The notes below the pieces were generated by a model. It ran no database searches, was not told the origin of the DNA, and worked only from the letters and a program-made list of their open reading frames with translations. A stretch of 64,000 bases of DNA from Quercus robur. Its lineage: Eukaryota; Streptophyta; Magnoliopsida; Fagales; Fagaceae. Positions 44,980 to 56,600 of the stretch are shown piece by piece (the first letter of the stretch is position 1; each line of letters begins with the position of its first letter). The stretch is from contig NC_065537.1 in NCBI RefSeq assembly GCF_932294415.1, forward strand, positions 8,598,349 to 8,662,348. The letters run 5' to 3'. The translations under genes were made by a program, and so were the position numbers.

Positions 44980-47395
44980 AATCTTCAAAATCATCTACTA
45001 TTGAATCCAAACTAAATGTCGAAACTATATCCTTTTCAATGTATAACATCAAAGAATCATTCAAAAAGTCATCTTCCATTTTGTTTCGAAGTTAGTTTTG
45101 ACAAGTTTCACAGTTGAAAATGCTCGCTCTGTAGTAACAGTAGAAACTAGAAGAGTGAGCACAAGTCTCACCATTCTATAAATAAGTTTGTAGTGTTCTG
45201 AATTTCCAATTCTCACTAACCATTGAGACAACTCAGATAAACTTTTAAATTTTTTGAACTCTGGATCTTGGACTACATTATGCTCAAAATGATAAAGCTC
45301 CTTCTCCAACACTTGTTTTTCATAATTTGTGAAATCTTGTGGATAGAAATTCTTTACCAACAAACAAAGATCACTAATTCTGAAAGATTTTAATGCCTCT
45401 CCAGGTTCTAAAGCTGAGCTAAGCCTAAGCAACTCCATTGCATCTTCATTAAACCGATAATTTAGTTCTTGTAGTTGAGAATCTATTGTAGCATAAAAAA
45501 TATTTACTTGATAATGATGCTCATTTGTAACATTATCTTGTTGATTACGAGCTCAACCTCGCCTCGCAACATAACGAGCATTCATATCCAGGACATCAAT
45601 GCGATGCTTCTCATAAAATGATATCACAGTGGTGAGTAAGCCATCCTATCCATCATCTCTAAATTTTTGGATAAGTGCTTTAGTAGATGAAACTAAATGC
45701 ATGGTATTTAAAATGTCTTGAGATTGGCTTTGCAAAACTTGACAAAGTTTATCAGTGATCTCCATAGTTTCCTTCTCAAGATGCAAGATGAAAACAAATA
45801 CAAATGAAGTTAAACCTTCATAAGCTGACTCTCCTTCTGCCCGATTTTCTCCATCAATTGCACCATCAATTATATTTTGTAAAACTTCAACAGTTGAACT
45901 AAACATCCTTAATAAGCTAGAAACTGATCTAAAATGTGAACTCCAACGTGTTTCTCCAGGTCGTTGTAAAGTGCCAATTTGATTAAGTCCACTTCCAGTC
46001 TCAAGCTCTTCAAGATCAATCAAACGTGCTATTTCATTAGCATTGGCAACTTTCAATTGCTCATTGCGCTTACATGAAGCATTAACAATTTTGATCAGAA
46101 AAAGCAATGTAAGAAAAAAAATGACTAATGGGAACAACTTGTTTTGATGCTTTTACTAATGCCAATTGTAAGCGATGTGCAAAACAATGGATATAGTAAG
46201 CATATGGGCAATCATTCAAAATCAAAGCTTGTAATCCATTCCACATACCTCGCATGTTGCTTGCTCCATCATATCCTTGCCCTCGAATATTTTGTATATC
46301 TAAGTAATATTGAGATAACAAAGAATATATCCCCTTCTTTAGAGTCAAAGCTGTAGTGTCAACAACATGAATAAGCCCAAAAAAGTGTTCTTTCATAAAG
46401 CCTTCTGCATCAACATATCTAAACACCATAGCCATTTGCTCTTTCATGGACTCATCACGAGCTTCATCAACCATTATGCAAAACTTTATATCACCAATTT
46501 CTTCCCGAATGGCCTTTTTCGCTTTGGCTAAGAAAACATGTAGAATTTCCTTTTGAATCCTAGGTGATGTGTAGGATGCATTTTTTGGAGCTTTTGCTAT
46601 TATTTCAGCAATCTTCTCATTCCAAAAAGTCACAATACCCAATGATTCATGAAAGTTCCCACGATTTAATGAACTAAAACTTTCATCTCAACCTCTAAAA
46701 GCTATAGCTTGAAAGGCAAGATATCGCACAATAAAAATTGTGGCCTTTAGTTGCAACCGATTATTTACAATTTGTTCAGTAGTGAAATGATCAACTACCC
46801 TTTGCAAATGCTGCGATTGGTTCATCAAATCCTTACACATTTGCTCAGCAACTCTATGAGCTAAGTTAGGATATTTTCCTATATGAACTTGAAAAGAACA
46901 ATCTTTGCCCCCAACCTTTTTCCAATTTCTAAATCCACCAACAATGAATGTATTTTGTCCCACAACCACATTTAGATTATGAAAGACAAAGCAGGGTAGA
47001 CAATAAGCTGCATCTGTTGTAAGAGAATATTCAAGCCATTTTGAATTATTTCTATACCAAGAAGCTTGAAAGCTAGGATTGTGCTTTCCACTTTTTTTGA
47101 ATGTCTCTAGAGGAGGTCGGTGCGGACCTTTTTTAATGTAAGCCCGTCGAATTTCTTCACGTTGATTAACATGATATTTCCATATTTTGTTTACGTGTTC
47201 TGGGATCATAATCCAAAGAATCAAGGTCAATTCTTTGAAATTGTGTTTAAGAGATTGGAACATCCGCATTTTCCGGAATTGGAACATCCACATTTTCCAG
47301 AATTGGAATAGCAACATTAGTTGTTGGCAATTCCACGTTGACTTCGGAAGAATTTGAAGTTGAACCTTTTCTTTTGAAAAAATAAAGCATTGTAG
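44980..47395 (-). pseudogene. hAT transposase (TTF zinc finger / DUF4371 type), broken
   Basis: Read from 47395 downwards: a start MLYFFKRKGSTSNSSEVNVE; IWKYHVNQREEIRRAYIKKG; KWLEYSLTTDAAYCLPCFVF (TTF-type zinc finger region); HFTTEQIVNNRLQLKATIFI; FCIMVDEARDESMKEQMAMV and RGQGYDGASNMRGMWNGLQA (catalytic core); GETRWSSHFRSVSSLLRMFS; and a C-terminus LVLTLLVSTVTTERAFSTVK (hAT dimerisation domain). Lesions are stops at about 46687, 45646 and 45553 and at least two frameshifts (a T8 tract near 46115 and near 45085). Length and order are normal for the family, so the damage is recent or light, but the product is not functional. Confidence 0.88.
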
Positions 47396-48612
47396 TTGAT
47401 TTTTTCATGAGCTACAAATAAAATAAAAATTATATAAGAATTACAATTATTTTTTTAAATTTGTGTGACAATTTTTTATATTATATGATTTTTTTTTTTT
47501 TTTTTTGGTCTTTGGTTTGCCTTTAATGTCTTTGTGTTTGGACTGTCTTTATTTATGTCTTTTATGTCTTTTGTATCTTTGTGTTGTCTCTTGTCTTCAT
47601 CTTCCTAATTCTGACCCACCAACCCAAATACCCAATGAATCCCACTATAGACAGTCAAGCACTACTAACAAAAACTTTTCTTAACTTTACCTTTCCCCCC
47701 CCCGCCCCCTGTCACTTGTCTATTGCCCAACAGCAACTCCACTTTTCCCTATTCCCTATTATTATGTCCAACTATCAGTCAACAAAGAAAAAACCATCTG
47801 ACTATCACTACAATCTCTACTCTCTCTATCTATCTCTTTTATCTATATAATGCAAGAGTCACAAAGCCAAAAGGCCAAAAAAAAAAAAAAAAAAAAACAC
47901 CACAAGCAGTAGCCGCAGCACAGTTTCTTTGATTCTCAGAATCTCAAATCACAAGGTTTTGAAATTTGAAGGAAAAGATAAGAGTTAAAGAGTAAATACC
48001 TGTGAACTATGATTCTGTGAAGGCTCGAAGCTGGGTTGGGCAGATCGGGCAACAGCAACCGGCGGCAGCGACGGCAAGTGGATCTCGTCTCGCGTGGCAG
48101 CGTGGGTCTCGCTCGAAGCTGGGTTCGCACTTTCTCACTCTCTGTCTCTCTCCGTCACGGCGACACCGACCCCGGCCTCTGAACTGATCACTGTACTCTC
48201 TATCTCTATCTGTCTGTCTTGCTTGCAGCTCTTGCCTTCAGTCTCTCACTTTCCTTTCTTTTTTTTTTCTTTTTTTCCTTTGTTTTTTGCTTTCTCCGTT
48301 TGGTTTTAGACTGCTAAGAGTTGAGATTTTTTTTTTTTGGTGGATTGACATGGGTTATGGGCTCTGCTCTGAGCTGGCCAGATGATGGGCTAGGGGAAGG
48401 GGGGTTCCTGATTTTTGGGAGGCCAAATGATGGCTAGGGGAAGGGGGGTTCATGATTTTTGGGAGGGGGGCCGGAGCAAAAATTTCAAGGGGGCTCAAGC
48501 CCTTTTTTTATTTTTTTGAAAAAATTTTACTTGCTAATTTTTTTTTTTTTTTTTTTTTTTGGGCCCAGGGGTGGCCCGAGCCCCCTTAGCCTTCTACCTG
48601 GGTCCGTCCCTG
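47396..48612 (-). other. hAT 5' non-coding region
   Basis: Upstream of the transposase start (reading on minus) lie pyrimidine-rich DNA, an A run (47879-47897), a G-rich zone and the terminus. The GC-rich frames near 48000-48190 look like untranslated leader. Confidence 0.5.
48376..48464. repeat. Tandem duplication, about 45 bp
   Basis: GGCCAGATGATGGGCTAGGG at 48376 recurs as GGCCAAATGATGGCTAGGGG at 48421, each followed by GGGGTTC-TGATTTTTGGGA. Confidence 0.9.
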
Positions 48613-48717
48613 ATTGGAGAAGAAGACCAGGAATTCCACACACAGCTTGTGAATGGATTTCAGTCCCTCACTGCAGAGTTATCTCATTACATCCCTGCCA
48701 TTCTCTCAGAGCTTTGA
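48613..48717 (+). pseudogene. SPK1: SPIKE1 pseudogene, C-terminal end
   Basis: Directly after the hAT terminus the frame reads IGEEDQEFHTQLVNGFQSLT, AELSHYIPAILSEL and a natural stop TGA (48715-48717). This is the true carboxyl end of SPIKE1. Between it and YYRVG on the other side of the hAT element the family has several hundred more residues, all missing here. Confidence 0.92.
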
Positions 48718-49129
48718 CAATATTGTAGCATTATTTGTTTTTGGTTCTGCTTGATGTGTCCATATTATTTGTTTTCTTATTCTATTATTATTTTTTTCAA
48801 TGATGTACAAATGTGTATACTAACTTTAGTAGGTGATGTTCAGAAAATGAAAATTGCTTCTCTCTCTCTCTCTCTCTCTCTGCTGAAAATTCCCATTTGG
48901 TGGGATAGTAAAATTGCAGCCGTAATTTTTGCTGATATCATAGTTTGGAGGATGAGTAAACAAAGAAATCTTATAATAAAAAATTGAAGTGCAAAAGTTG
49001 TTGCAATTAGATATTTCTCTATATTACTATTTATGTGCAATTTATCTTGCACACATGGGGTCTTCCTTCGTTTATTTTGTCGTACTGAGTAAACCTTCCT
49101 CTTGAATCTATTTTTGATTATATTGCGTC
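48718..49129 (+). other. Downstream of SPIKE1 stop
   Basis: Non-coding, with a short (TC)n tract at about 48858-48880. Presumably old 3' untranslated sequence. Confidence 0.45.
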
Positions 49130-49565
49130 ACTTGATGATGCATCACTCGGCCGTGGCAGCAAAGCATCGCTCGGAAAGACTTGGATTATTTTTCAAACTC
49201 TTAAGGTTGCTACTTTGTTCAAAACTTCACGTCCTCTTTGATCATGGGATTTGAGTTTGTGGGTAAGTTAATGCACTTCTTGTTCAGGAGATAGCATAGC
49301 TATGTTGATACTCTTAGGGCATGTTTGGTAGACTGTAATAAGCATTGTAATGTAATAGTTATTCATATGGTTTAATTATTCTTTAATTTGATTATATTTT
49401 TATTACAAGGAATAGTCATTCCTTATAAATAACTTTACTTCAAAATGAGGAATAACTATTCATTTTTAAAATGTTATATTAGTTATTCATTAGGGAAAAA
49501 CATTGATTGTAGTGGTATACTACCAACAGTAATCGATTATGGATATATATATATATATATATACA
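49130..49565 (+). pseudogene. SPK1: Second partial copy of SPIKE1 exon block 4 and intron
   Basis: CTTGATGATGCATCACTCGG, GGCAGCAAAGCATCGCTCGG and GATTATTTTTCAAACTCTTA match the exon at 33776-33958. GGTTGCTACTTTGTTCAAAA and CCTCTTTGATCATGGGATTT match the start of its intron. The frame is broken: about 24 bp around GGAGGAATGCTTAG are missing. The match continues across the LTR insertion site and picks up the intron to the right of the LTR at 36.2-36.48 kb. Thus it is a duplicate that lacks the LTR. A MITE-like block fills about 49313-49495. Confidence 0.85.
49313..49495. mobile_element. MITE-like block in the duplicate
   Basis: Starts GGGCATGTTTGGTAGACTG after CTTA, a style of MITE end common in plants, at a point where the paralogous intron (after TACTCTTA) shows no such sequence. 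No good inverted right end was seen, so it may be truncated. Confidence 0.4.
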
Positions 49566-49838
49566 CACACATATATTTATTTGTGATAATATCAGAAAAT
49601 TGATCAACAAATGAGATGGCTCTATCACTAGGACAGATTTGTCCTTCTCATAACCAATGAAACGAATTTTTGTTTGAAATAGCTTGATTATCTTAGCAAA
49701 AACAAAGAGACCATTATGTTTAATAAAATCAAGAAACGAATACAAATGTTTTCAATGTTCATCAATAGACTAAGTAGAGAAGGATGTCATCAATATTTCA
49801 TAATTAATTATACCAGTTGTACTCGTTAATTATTCTTA

Positions 49839-49875
49839 CTAGTTTTTGAGCCCGCACTATGTGCGGGAACCTTTT
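49839..49875 (-). mobile_element. Helitron 3' terminus, minus strand
   Basis: On the minus strand: hairpin CCCGCACATAGTGCGGG, then CTCAAAAA and CTAG, followed by T. The other end, at higher coordinates, was not found. The Copia element at 51.4 kb may lie inside it. Confidence 0.6.
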
Positions 49876-51403
49876 ATTGATATTTATTAGAAAGAATTTT
49901 TTTTAAATAATATTTAAATACACTTTTCCAACATACTAAACACCCAACACACATCTCCATTTACAAATCTAATTAGAAACACCATAGGTAGATACCAAAA
50001 ACTAATTTAACCCAAATCTAATAAAAAATACTCAAAACAAAATTTATTTTAAACCCAATACCATATTTCAAACCAAATCTAACTCAAATATCTAAATCTA
50101 AAACAATTTGAAGATGCTAAATCAACATCAGCTAACTTTTTTTTTTCTTTTGAATTCCAATGTGCCTCTGCATTGCTTTTTGTGTGGTTATGTGCTCAAT
50201 GTTCATTCCATATCTCAGTTCATTTCATATCTCAGTTGTTCTTTTGTTCTTGCTCCTTTCCAATCGACCAAATATCGTTTCCCCTTCTTATTTTCCGCCT
50301 ATCATGTCCCTTTTGTGAGGAATAAATATAGACCTTTGTAGATTCCGTTCAACCCCAACATTTATATATTGAACAAAGTAAATGTATCTTACAAGCTTGA
50401 TAAGAAACTATACAATTAAAAAAAATATCATAAATGCATATAAATCACAAAGTTTGATCATAATCTACAGTAAACAGTACACCAAATTTTTTTTTTTTTC
50501 ATTGTGTTATTGAAAGTGTATGGGTAGTTGTAACAGCAGGGCAGAATATGAAATTGCAAAAAGTGTACCCATATATCCTTGCAATCAAAATCTATTGCAA
50601 GTTGGACTACAAATTTGGTTATACAAAACAAAGTAAGTTTTCTTAGCCTCCACCGGTATAGTCTCTGTTTTTTTGTACTGAAGGTTAGCGTACTCCTTTC
50701 CTCTTCAAATACTGTTTTGTTGTTTAGAAGACAGACTAAAACTCCTCACCATTGCCTTCTCTATTCAAATTAGAATCTTAAATCTTCAATTTTGAATTCA
50801 AAACTGGTAGTTCCCCTTGCATAATTTTCTAGGGCTGTTCTTTTACCCCTTTTAAAAAAATAGATGGGTTGATCCTCTTTCTTTGGATGCTTTGGTTTCA
50901 AATTATCCCTCTGTCTTCTTTAATTTTTGGTAACATTATGGATTTTATCCTTATCTATTGTGGTTAAAAGTCAAAATTTACAATATTTACAAAATTAGTT
51001 TCTTCAAATCGCTTCTTGTGTGTACTTCCCTGCTATGAGAGACTAAAAAAAAATCTAACTTTAAGCAATTAGAACTTACATGACAATTTCCAATAGCAAA
51101 TACTATTCCTAGGAACCCCAATGAATCACACCGAACTAAAACTTGCAAGACAATTTCAATTTTACAACCAAAAATGTTTAAATGGAAATAATGGCTACAG
51201 GTTTATGAAAGTCATTCACCAAAACTAATGTCTGGAGCGAAGTTTCAATATTATAACCAACTAAAAATTTGTTTCTTCAAATCACTTCTTGTGTGTACTT
51301 CCTTGCTATGAGAAAAAAAGCTATCATGGTACCAAATGTCAAGAAAGCATGCAATACCAGATTATCATTAGCTTGCATCCACAATCAAGATATCATTATT
51401 AAA
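49876..51403. other. AT-rich DNA, no gene recognised
   Basis: Possibly the body of the minus-strand Helitron. Direct repeat near 50998-51035 and 51270-51310 (TTCTTCAAATC-CTTCTTGTGT, GTACTTCC-TGCTATGAGA). Confidence 0.4.
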
Positions 51404-51408
51404 GTAAG

Positions 51409-52516
51409 TGTAAGGTTGAATTTATTCAACCATCTAATTGGCTTTATTCCGTGCCAAATTTGCTTGTAATTCAGCATTTAGTAACCCTGTATTTAGGTGG
51501 GTTTGTTGTAAGGGTAGTGAGTGAAATAGAGTGAAGATTGCTCAAGAGTGTGCAAGAAAACAGAGACTCGTTGCTGGGACTCGCGGGTGACTTGCGGCTG
51601 CAAGCCGCCAGAAGCAGCACACGTGCCAAGCATGCTGGAAGATGAACAGTCATGCTAGCTGGAGCACTACAGGACAAAACAAGACAACTGGCCATACGGT
51701 TAACTCGCGACTGGATCTCACGACTTAGTCAAGCCGCGAGGTCAAGCTGCGAGCCACCCCTGTTTTGTAAAACCTGACGTTTCACATTCCTCTCCCACTC
51801 CAGTCTAAATACCCCTTTTACCCACGATTGAAAGAGAGCTTCCAGAGAGAATTTTGAGAGAGAAACCCTAAAGAAAAACAAGATTGTTTCACCCACAATC
51901 TATACTTTAGAGTCTCTTCAAATTCCCCTACTCTCTTCCTCTCCATTGTCAAATCCTTGAGAGGCATTATACCAAACCTGGTTCTCACCATCATCATCAC
52001 TGTGAGACAGTTGTTTGGATTTCTGGGAAGCAGTTAGGAAGGAACCAATCTTCATTGGTTGATGCTACGGTCTAGTAGCGGAATCCGGGAAGCTAGAAAA
52101 GAAAAAGGTTTGGCGCAACCTCGTTGGAGCAAGAAGCTTGGAGGGCTTAGGTGCACTGGGTAGATTAGGCTTGGAGGGTCTATTGCTGTCCTTGTATCCC
52201 AACTGTATTTTCTAGTGGATTGATTACCGCTTGAAGGGCGGCGGAGAGGTTTTTCGCCGAGGACTTTGGTTTCCTCTTCGATAACACATCGCGTGTTGTC
52301 TTTGTGTTTGCATCTTCCTTCCTCTCTATCTTTGCCTTTATATTATCTGCTGTGGTTTTATTTTGTTATGGCTTAGATAGTCTTTAACCAATTTCGTATT
52401 ATAGCATGTGTTAAGTTTCCGCACACTAGTTGTTTGACATATTGCTTGTATTGGTTAAGTTGTATTTTGGGGGTCTAAACGTTCAAAGGTGTTTTGTACA
52501 CGTTTTTGAACTTTCA
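51409..52516 (+). repeat. 5' LTR of the gag-only Copia element
   Basis: Starts TGTAAGGTTGAATTTATTC and ends GTTTTTGAACTTTCA. The U3 has repeated CTCGCGAC / AAGCCGCGAG words. The expected TATA box reads TCTAAATA (about 51804-51811), altered from TATAAATA in the 3' LTR. Confidence 0.93.
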
Positions 52517-52532
52517 ATTGGTATCAAAGCGG
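52517..52532 (+). promoter_or_regulatory. Primer-binding site (initiator tRNA-Met type)
   Basis: ATTGGTATCAAAGCGG follows the LTR. TGGTATCAAAGC is one base from the common plant Copia TGGTATCAGAGC. Confidence 0.85.
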
Positions 52533-52591
52533 GTACACTTGTTTTGGTTTTATCACCTAAGTGTGATCCTTGACCCCTTGTGTGTTTTGCC

Positions 52592-53605
52592 ATGGATAAT
52601 GTTTTGTATGCTTCTATGGATATTGTTGATTGTAACATGCCATGTGTTTGTGAAAATGCCTCTATGAGTGCTAATCCTCATAATTGTGATGACATGTTAA
52701 TTGAATCTATGGGTGTTGTTGACAAACTCTTGAAGAAAGGAGCTAAGAAGTTTCAAAAGAATTTGAGCAAGTTAGTTTGTGAAAAGGATGATTTGATTGC
52801 TAAACTCAATGAATCCAACACATTGGTTGAGAAATATAAGAATCTTGCTGAAATTTCTCTTGAAAAGCTGAATGAGTTTGAATGTTTAAATAAGGACTTG
52901 GATGCTAAACTTGTTTTGTCTAACAAACTTGTTGATGATCTTAAATCTGAAAATGAATCTCTTAAGATGCATGCCAAGTGTTTGATTGCTGAACCTATAG
53001 CTAAAATGGAAGAAAATATATGTTGCAATCATGTTGGGGTACCCGATTTTGTGCCTATTGTGTGTTCTACCTCAAAGGACAAATCGGTGTACATTCCTCC
53101 ACACAAAAGAAATCAAAAAGTGGAGAGAAAGGCTCTTAAGCCTAAGCCTCTGTTTAGGTCCCAATCTAGGGATTTGAGTGGATCTAAGTTTGTTCCTACT
53201 TGCCACCATTGCGGTGTGATCGGTCACATAAGACCCCAATGCCCCAAGTTAAAAAGAGAACAAACCTTTGTTGTTAGATCTCTTCCCAAAAAGCCTAATG
53301 GACCTAAATACATTGTTTGTCACCATTGTGGTGCCTTTGGTCATCTAAGACCTCATTACTCTAAGTTTCAAGCTCTTAAGAAAATCAAAAGAAAAGAGAA
53401 ACTTGAGCTTTTTGGAAGTTGTGCTTTGAAAGCTAAACCGGATTGGATGGAAAATGGTAAGTTGTTGAAGAAAGTGGTTAATGCTCTTACCTCCTTGTCT
53501 ATGTGCATCTCCGGTTCTCATTCTTCCAACCCTCGTCTCACTTCTCTTGAGACACTCATTCCAAACAATCGTTCCGTTTGGATGAGGAAGGGTTCCTATG
53601 GTTGA
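52592..53605 (+). CDS. gag: Copia gag remnant with two zinc knuckles
   Basis: An uninterrupted frame of 337 codons. I start it at the first ATG (52592, MDNVLYASMDIVDCNMPC); the frame is open a little further upstream without an ATG. Residues of roughly 50-130 form a leucine/lysine-rich coiled coil (KLVCEKDDLIAKLNESNTLV, LVDDLKSENESLK). A basic linker follows, then CHHCGVIGHIRPQC (residues about 204-217, intact CCHC) and CHHCGAFGHLRPHY (about 243-256, last cysteine replaced by tyrosine). The tail NRSVWMRKGSYG matches the gag-integrase linker of Copia polyproteins. The usual N-terminal capsid domain is missing. It would bind nucleic acid; packaging in trans is an inference. Confidence 0.75.
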   Translation: MDNVLYASMDIVDCNMPCVCENASMSANPHNCDDMLIESMGVVDKLLKKGAKKFQKNLSKLVCEKDDLIAKLNESNTLVEKYKNLAEISLEKLNEFECLNKDLDAKLVLSNKLVDDLKSENESLKMHAKCLIAEPIAKMEENICCNHVGVPDFVPIVCSTSKDKSVYIPPHKRNQKVERKALKPKPLFRSQSRDLSGSKFVPTCHHCGVIGHIRPQCPKLKREQTFVVRSLPKKPNGPKYIVCHHCGAFGHLRPHYSKFQALKKIKRKEKLELFGSCALKAKPDWMENGKLLKKVVNALTSLSMCISGSHSSNPRLTSLETLIPNNRSVWMRKGSYG

Positions 53606-56600
53606 GCTTTTGCTCTTTTGGTCCTTGATCTAATTCTTTCGATCTTTGTAGGACCCTTCATGCATTAAATGTCATATCTTCATGCATTTTGTGCATCTTG
53701 CATTCATTTATATGCATTGTTTTGTTTTTGATCTTACTTTTATATTTCTGTATTGTGTGAGTAAAAAATCCAAAACCACATAAAATATGAAAAATTCAAA
53801 AAGTTTGATCGTATATGTTTGAGCACATATCACATGTGAGTTTGGCCTTGTACCTTTGTACAAATGGCTTTGTGCATTTTCAAGCTTAGCTTGTTATTTT
53901 TGCACTTATATCTTTGTGGGAAAAATCTTGACATCTTTGTGTGATTGTTGTAAATCGATCTTCAAGCTTGTCATGAATGATTTGTCAATAGTCATGTTGG
54001 TTTTGATACATGCGTAGACTTGTGCTTATATCTCTTCTCACTCTTTTATTTTTATTGCTTAAAGAGCTCAATAAATGTAAATCTCAAAATGAAAAGAGAT
54101 AATGAGTTGCAAAAGCCGTCGCACATACTAGTATTCGACTAGAAAAAAGGGAAAGCGACTTAAATGAAATTGTATGATGCCCAAAAAGCCAAAGGCTTGT
54201 TCATCAAATTGAAATATCACAAATTTCAGGCATCGATCTCAAAATGAATGTTTTGATTCAAAATGATCAAATGTTATGAATTGTAAAGAAGCCAAATGAA
54301 AAGCTTCATCATATGTAATCATTTTCTTGTGGGAGGTCATATATGCTCATTTCTATAATTGAGATAGACCACTTGACTTAGCACTAGTTGTGTATGACTT
54401 GATTGAATTGATCATTGAAACTTCACTCTAGACTAAGGACTATTCCACATTTGATACACACACACAACACACATGCCTAATGTTCAATGAATGTCTTATT
54501 CATTTGTTAGATTGTACTTGTCTAAATGTGATGTGTGTGTGCTCAATCTTATATGGATTAATCCAAAAAGATTTTTGATCATTTTATATGTTTTTGAAAG
54601 TGATTTTTATCACTTTTTGTGTTTATGTTTAGTGCTTACTTTGTTTTTCAATGTTTAAACATGTTCTGGTTTGAAAAACAAGTGTCAGAATTTTTGGCCA
54701 CTCATTTTGGCTACTTGCGTGAGCTACCAGCAAGCTGCCAGTTTTGGCTACTCGATTTGGCGGCTTGCAAGCCGCGAGTTTAAGCTGCGAGTTCATACAG
54801 AGAGGTTTCGCGGCTCACTCGCGACTTGGCTAGCGACTCGCCAGTCGCGAGTCGCCCAGAAACAGCTTTTTAATGGGCTTTTTGTGGGAAACTTGTTTTA
54901 AACCGCTCCCATCCTCTCTAAAACCCCTCTTTCAATATTTTTACATCAAAATCCAACCAATTTGAATGGTTTTTCATTCCATTAACATTTCTAAGGTAAT
55001 TATAAATTCTTTTCTTTATTTTTGATCCTTGGATTATGTTTTGGAGAGCTTTGTGCTCTTGGTTGGGATTTTTATCATTGGGGTTGGGAAAACTTAATTT
55101 TTGTCAAATTTCTTTATGGGATTGGTTTCTTTTGTTGATATGCATTGGATGTTGGCCCCTTGTGACAGAAAGAACATGTATTAAGGGTGGATTTCATGAT
55201 GTTCATGCATTGTTTCACATTATTGTTCATAGTGTGCATGCTAGGTGTTTGATAAAATGCCTCTTAGACATTTTCTCGCTTGTTTGGACTCCGATGAGTA
55301 CCAAACTTTGGGGTTTCTCATGTTTCCTCATTAGGAACATGTTTGGTTCATTAGTTGTGTATTTTGCACACTTTGCCCCACATGTGCATTTTTCATGCAT
55401 TGGTCATGCATTGCACTTAGCCACCTCTTGCACACACTTTTGTTACCCTTGTCATGTATTGGTCTTTACCTTATTTCTTCATCCTAGCATGTCATGCTTA
55501 CCTTATGCTTTGTAGCATGTTACTTTGTCTTAGGTTTGAGCTTCATTTTCTCATTCATCTTGCACCCCTCATACATCATTAGCATTGTTTGTACCTTCAT
55601 CTCTTGCCCTCGTTTCTTTTTGACCCTTTGTCTATTCCTGACAAAAAGGGGAGTGTATACTCTAGAGTATATTTTGGAGTATTTTGTCATTTCTATATGA
55701 CTCTTGTGCACATCCTTAGGGGGAGAAATTCTATTTCTCATGCACATTTGTAGGGGGAGAGATATTCCATAGGGGAGATGCATATACCAAGGGGGAGAAG
55801 ACATTGTGTTAACTAGAAAACTTTGTTCTGTTTGTTTTCTTGTTGGCTTTATGGTGCTTTGTGTTATGCTTTGGTGTTCTCATTGCATCATGTTTGTGCT
55901 TTGGACAAGCATATATCCCTATGTTATTATGCTTCATTGAATGCATGTTCAGATGATCATTTGCTTTGCTATGTGATCATTGTAGTCATTTCTATACTTG
56001 TTATACTTGTCATTTATTACTTGCTTTACCTTGAGGGTCTAATGTGTTTTGTGCAAGTGTTTCAGGGTACAAGTATATATATGTTCCAAGTGCATCACAG
56101 CTTCTCATCACTTTGAAGGGGAGAAATTTTAAGCACTTTTAGTTTATATTGTTTAAGTTTTTATTCAATATAATGTGTTTGTACCCATGTGCTTTTGTAA
56201 GCTTTTAGGGTTATGTTTTTATGCATGTTTGTAGGCTTTATGGTATGTACCTTGCTTATTGCAGCCTTTATGCTATGTTGAAATTAGTACTTTAATCTAA
56301 ATGTTCTGCATTTTGGTTTATGTACTGTCACTCTTGTGCCCTTGTAGGATTGTTCCTAGATGCATATGCCTTGTGTGTTATGCATTGGTTGAGTGTTGAG
56401 CATACAAGTGTCTTGCCTTGTGCTTGTTAACTTGTATGTCCTTGTGGTCATTCCAAGTGTGAATGAGCACTGTGATCACTACCTTGTGGTGTTCACTTGG
56501 TTGATCAAGCCATGGTTTGTTTATTAACTCCATCTTTGCTTGATCACATATTGCCTGCTTCATATGCATTTATAATTTTCTGCTTACAATGATCATGGTG

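Larger units (their letters stand above)
44737..48612 (-). mobile_element. hAT transposon, 3.88 kb, with decayed transposase
   Basis: Ends are CAGGGACGAACGCAGG at 44737 and, reverse strand, CAGGGACGGACCCAGG at 48612. A transposase pseudogene runs on the minus strand. The 8-bp flanks (GGTGGGAT and ATTGGAGA) do not match. Both flanks are SPIKE1 coding sequence, but from distant parts of the protein. Poly-G/C tracts follow both ends, as in the small hAT element at 15.3 kb. Confidence 0.85.

Noticed and set aside
55036..55515. 159-codon hydrophobic ORF as an envelope-like protein
   Set aside because: No signal peptide plus conserved motif pattern that I recognise; the T-rich DNA explains the hydrophobicity, and the start is arbitrary.
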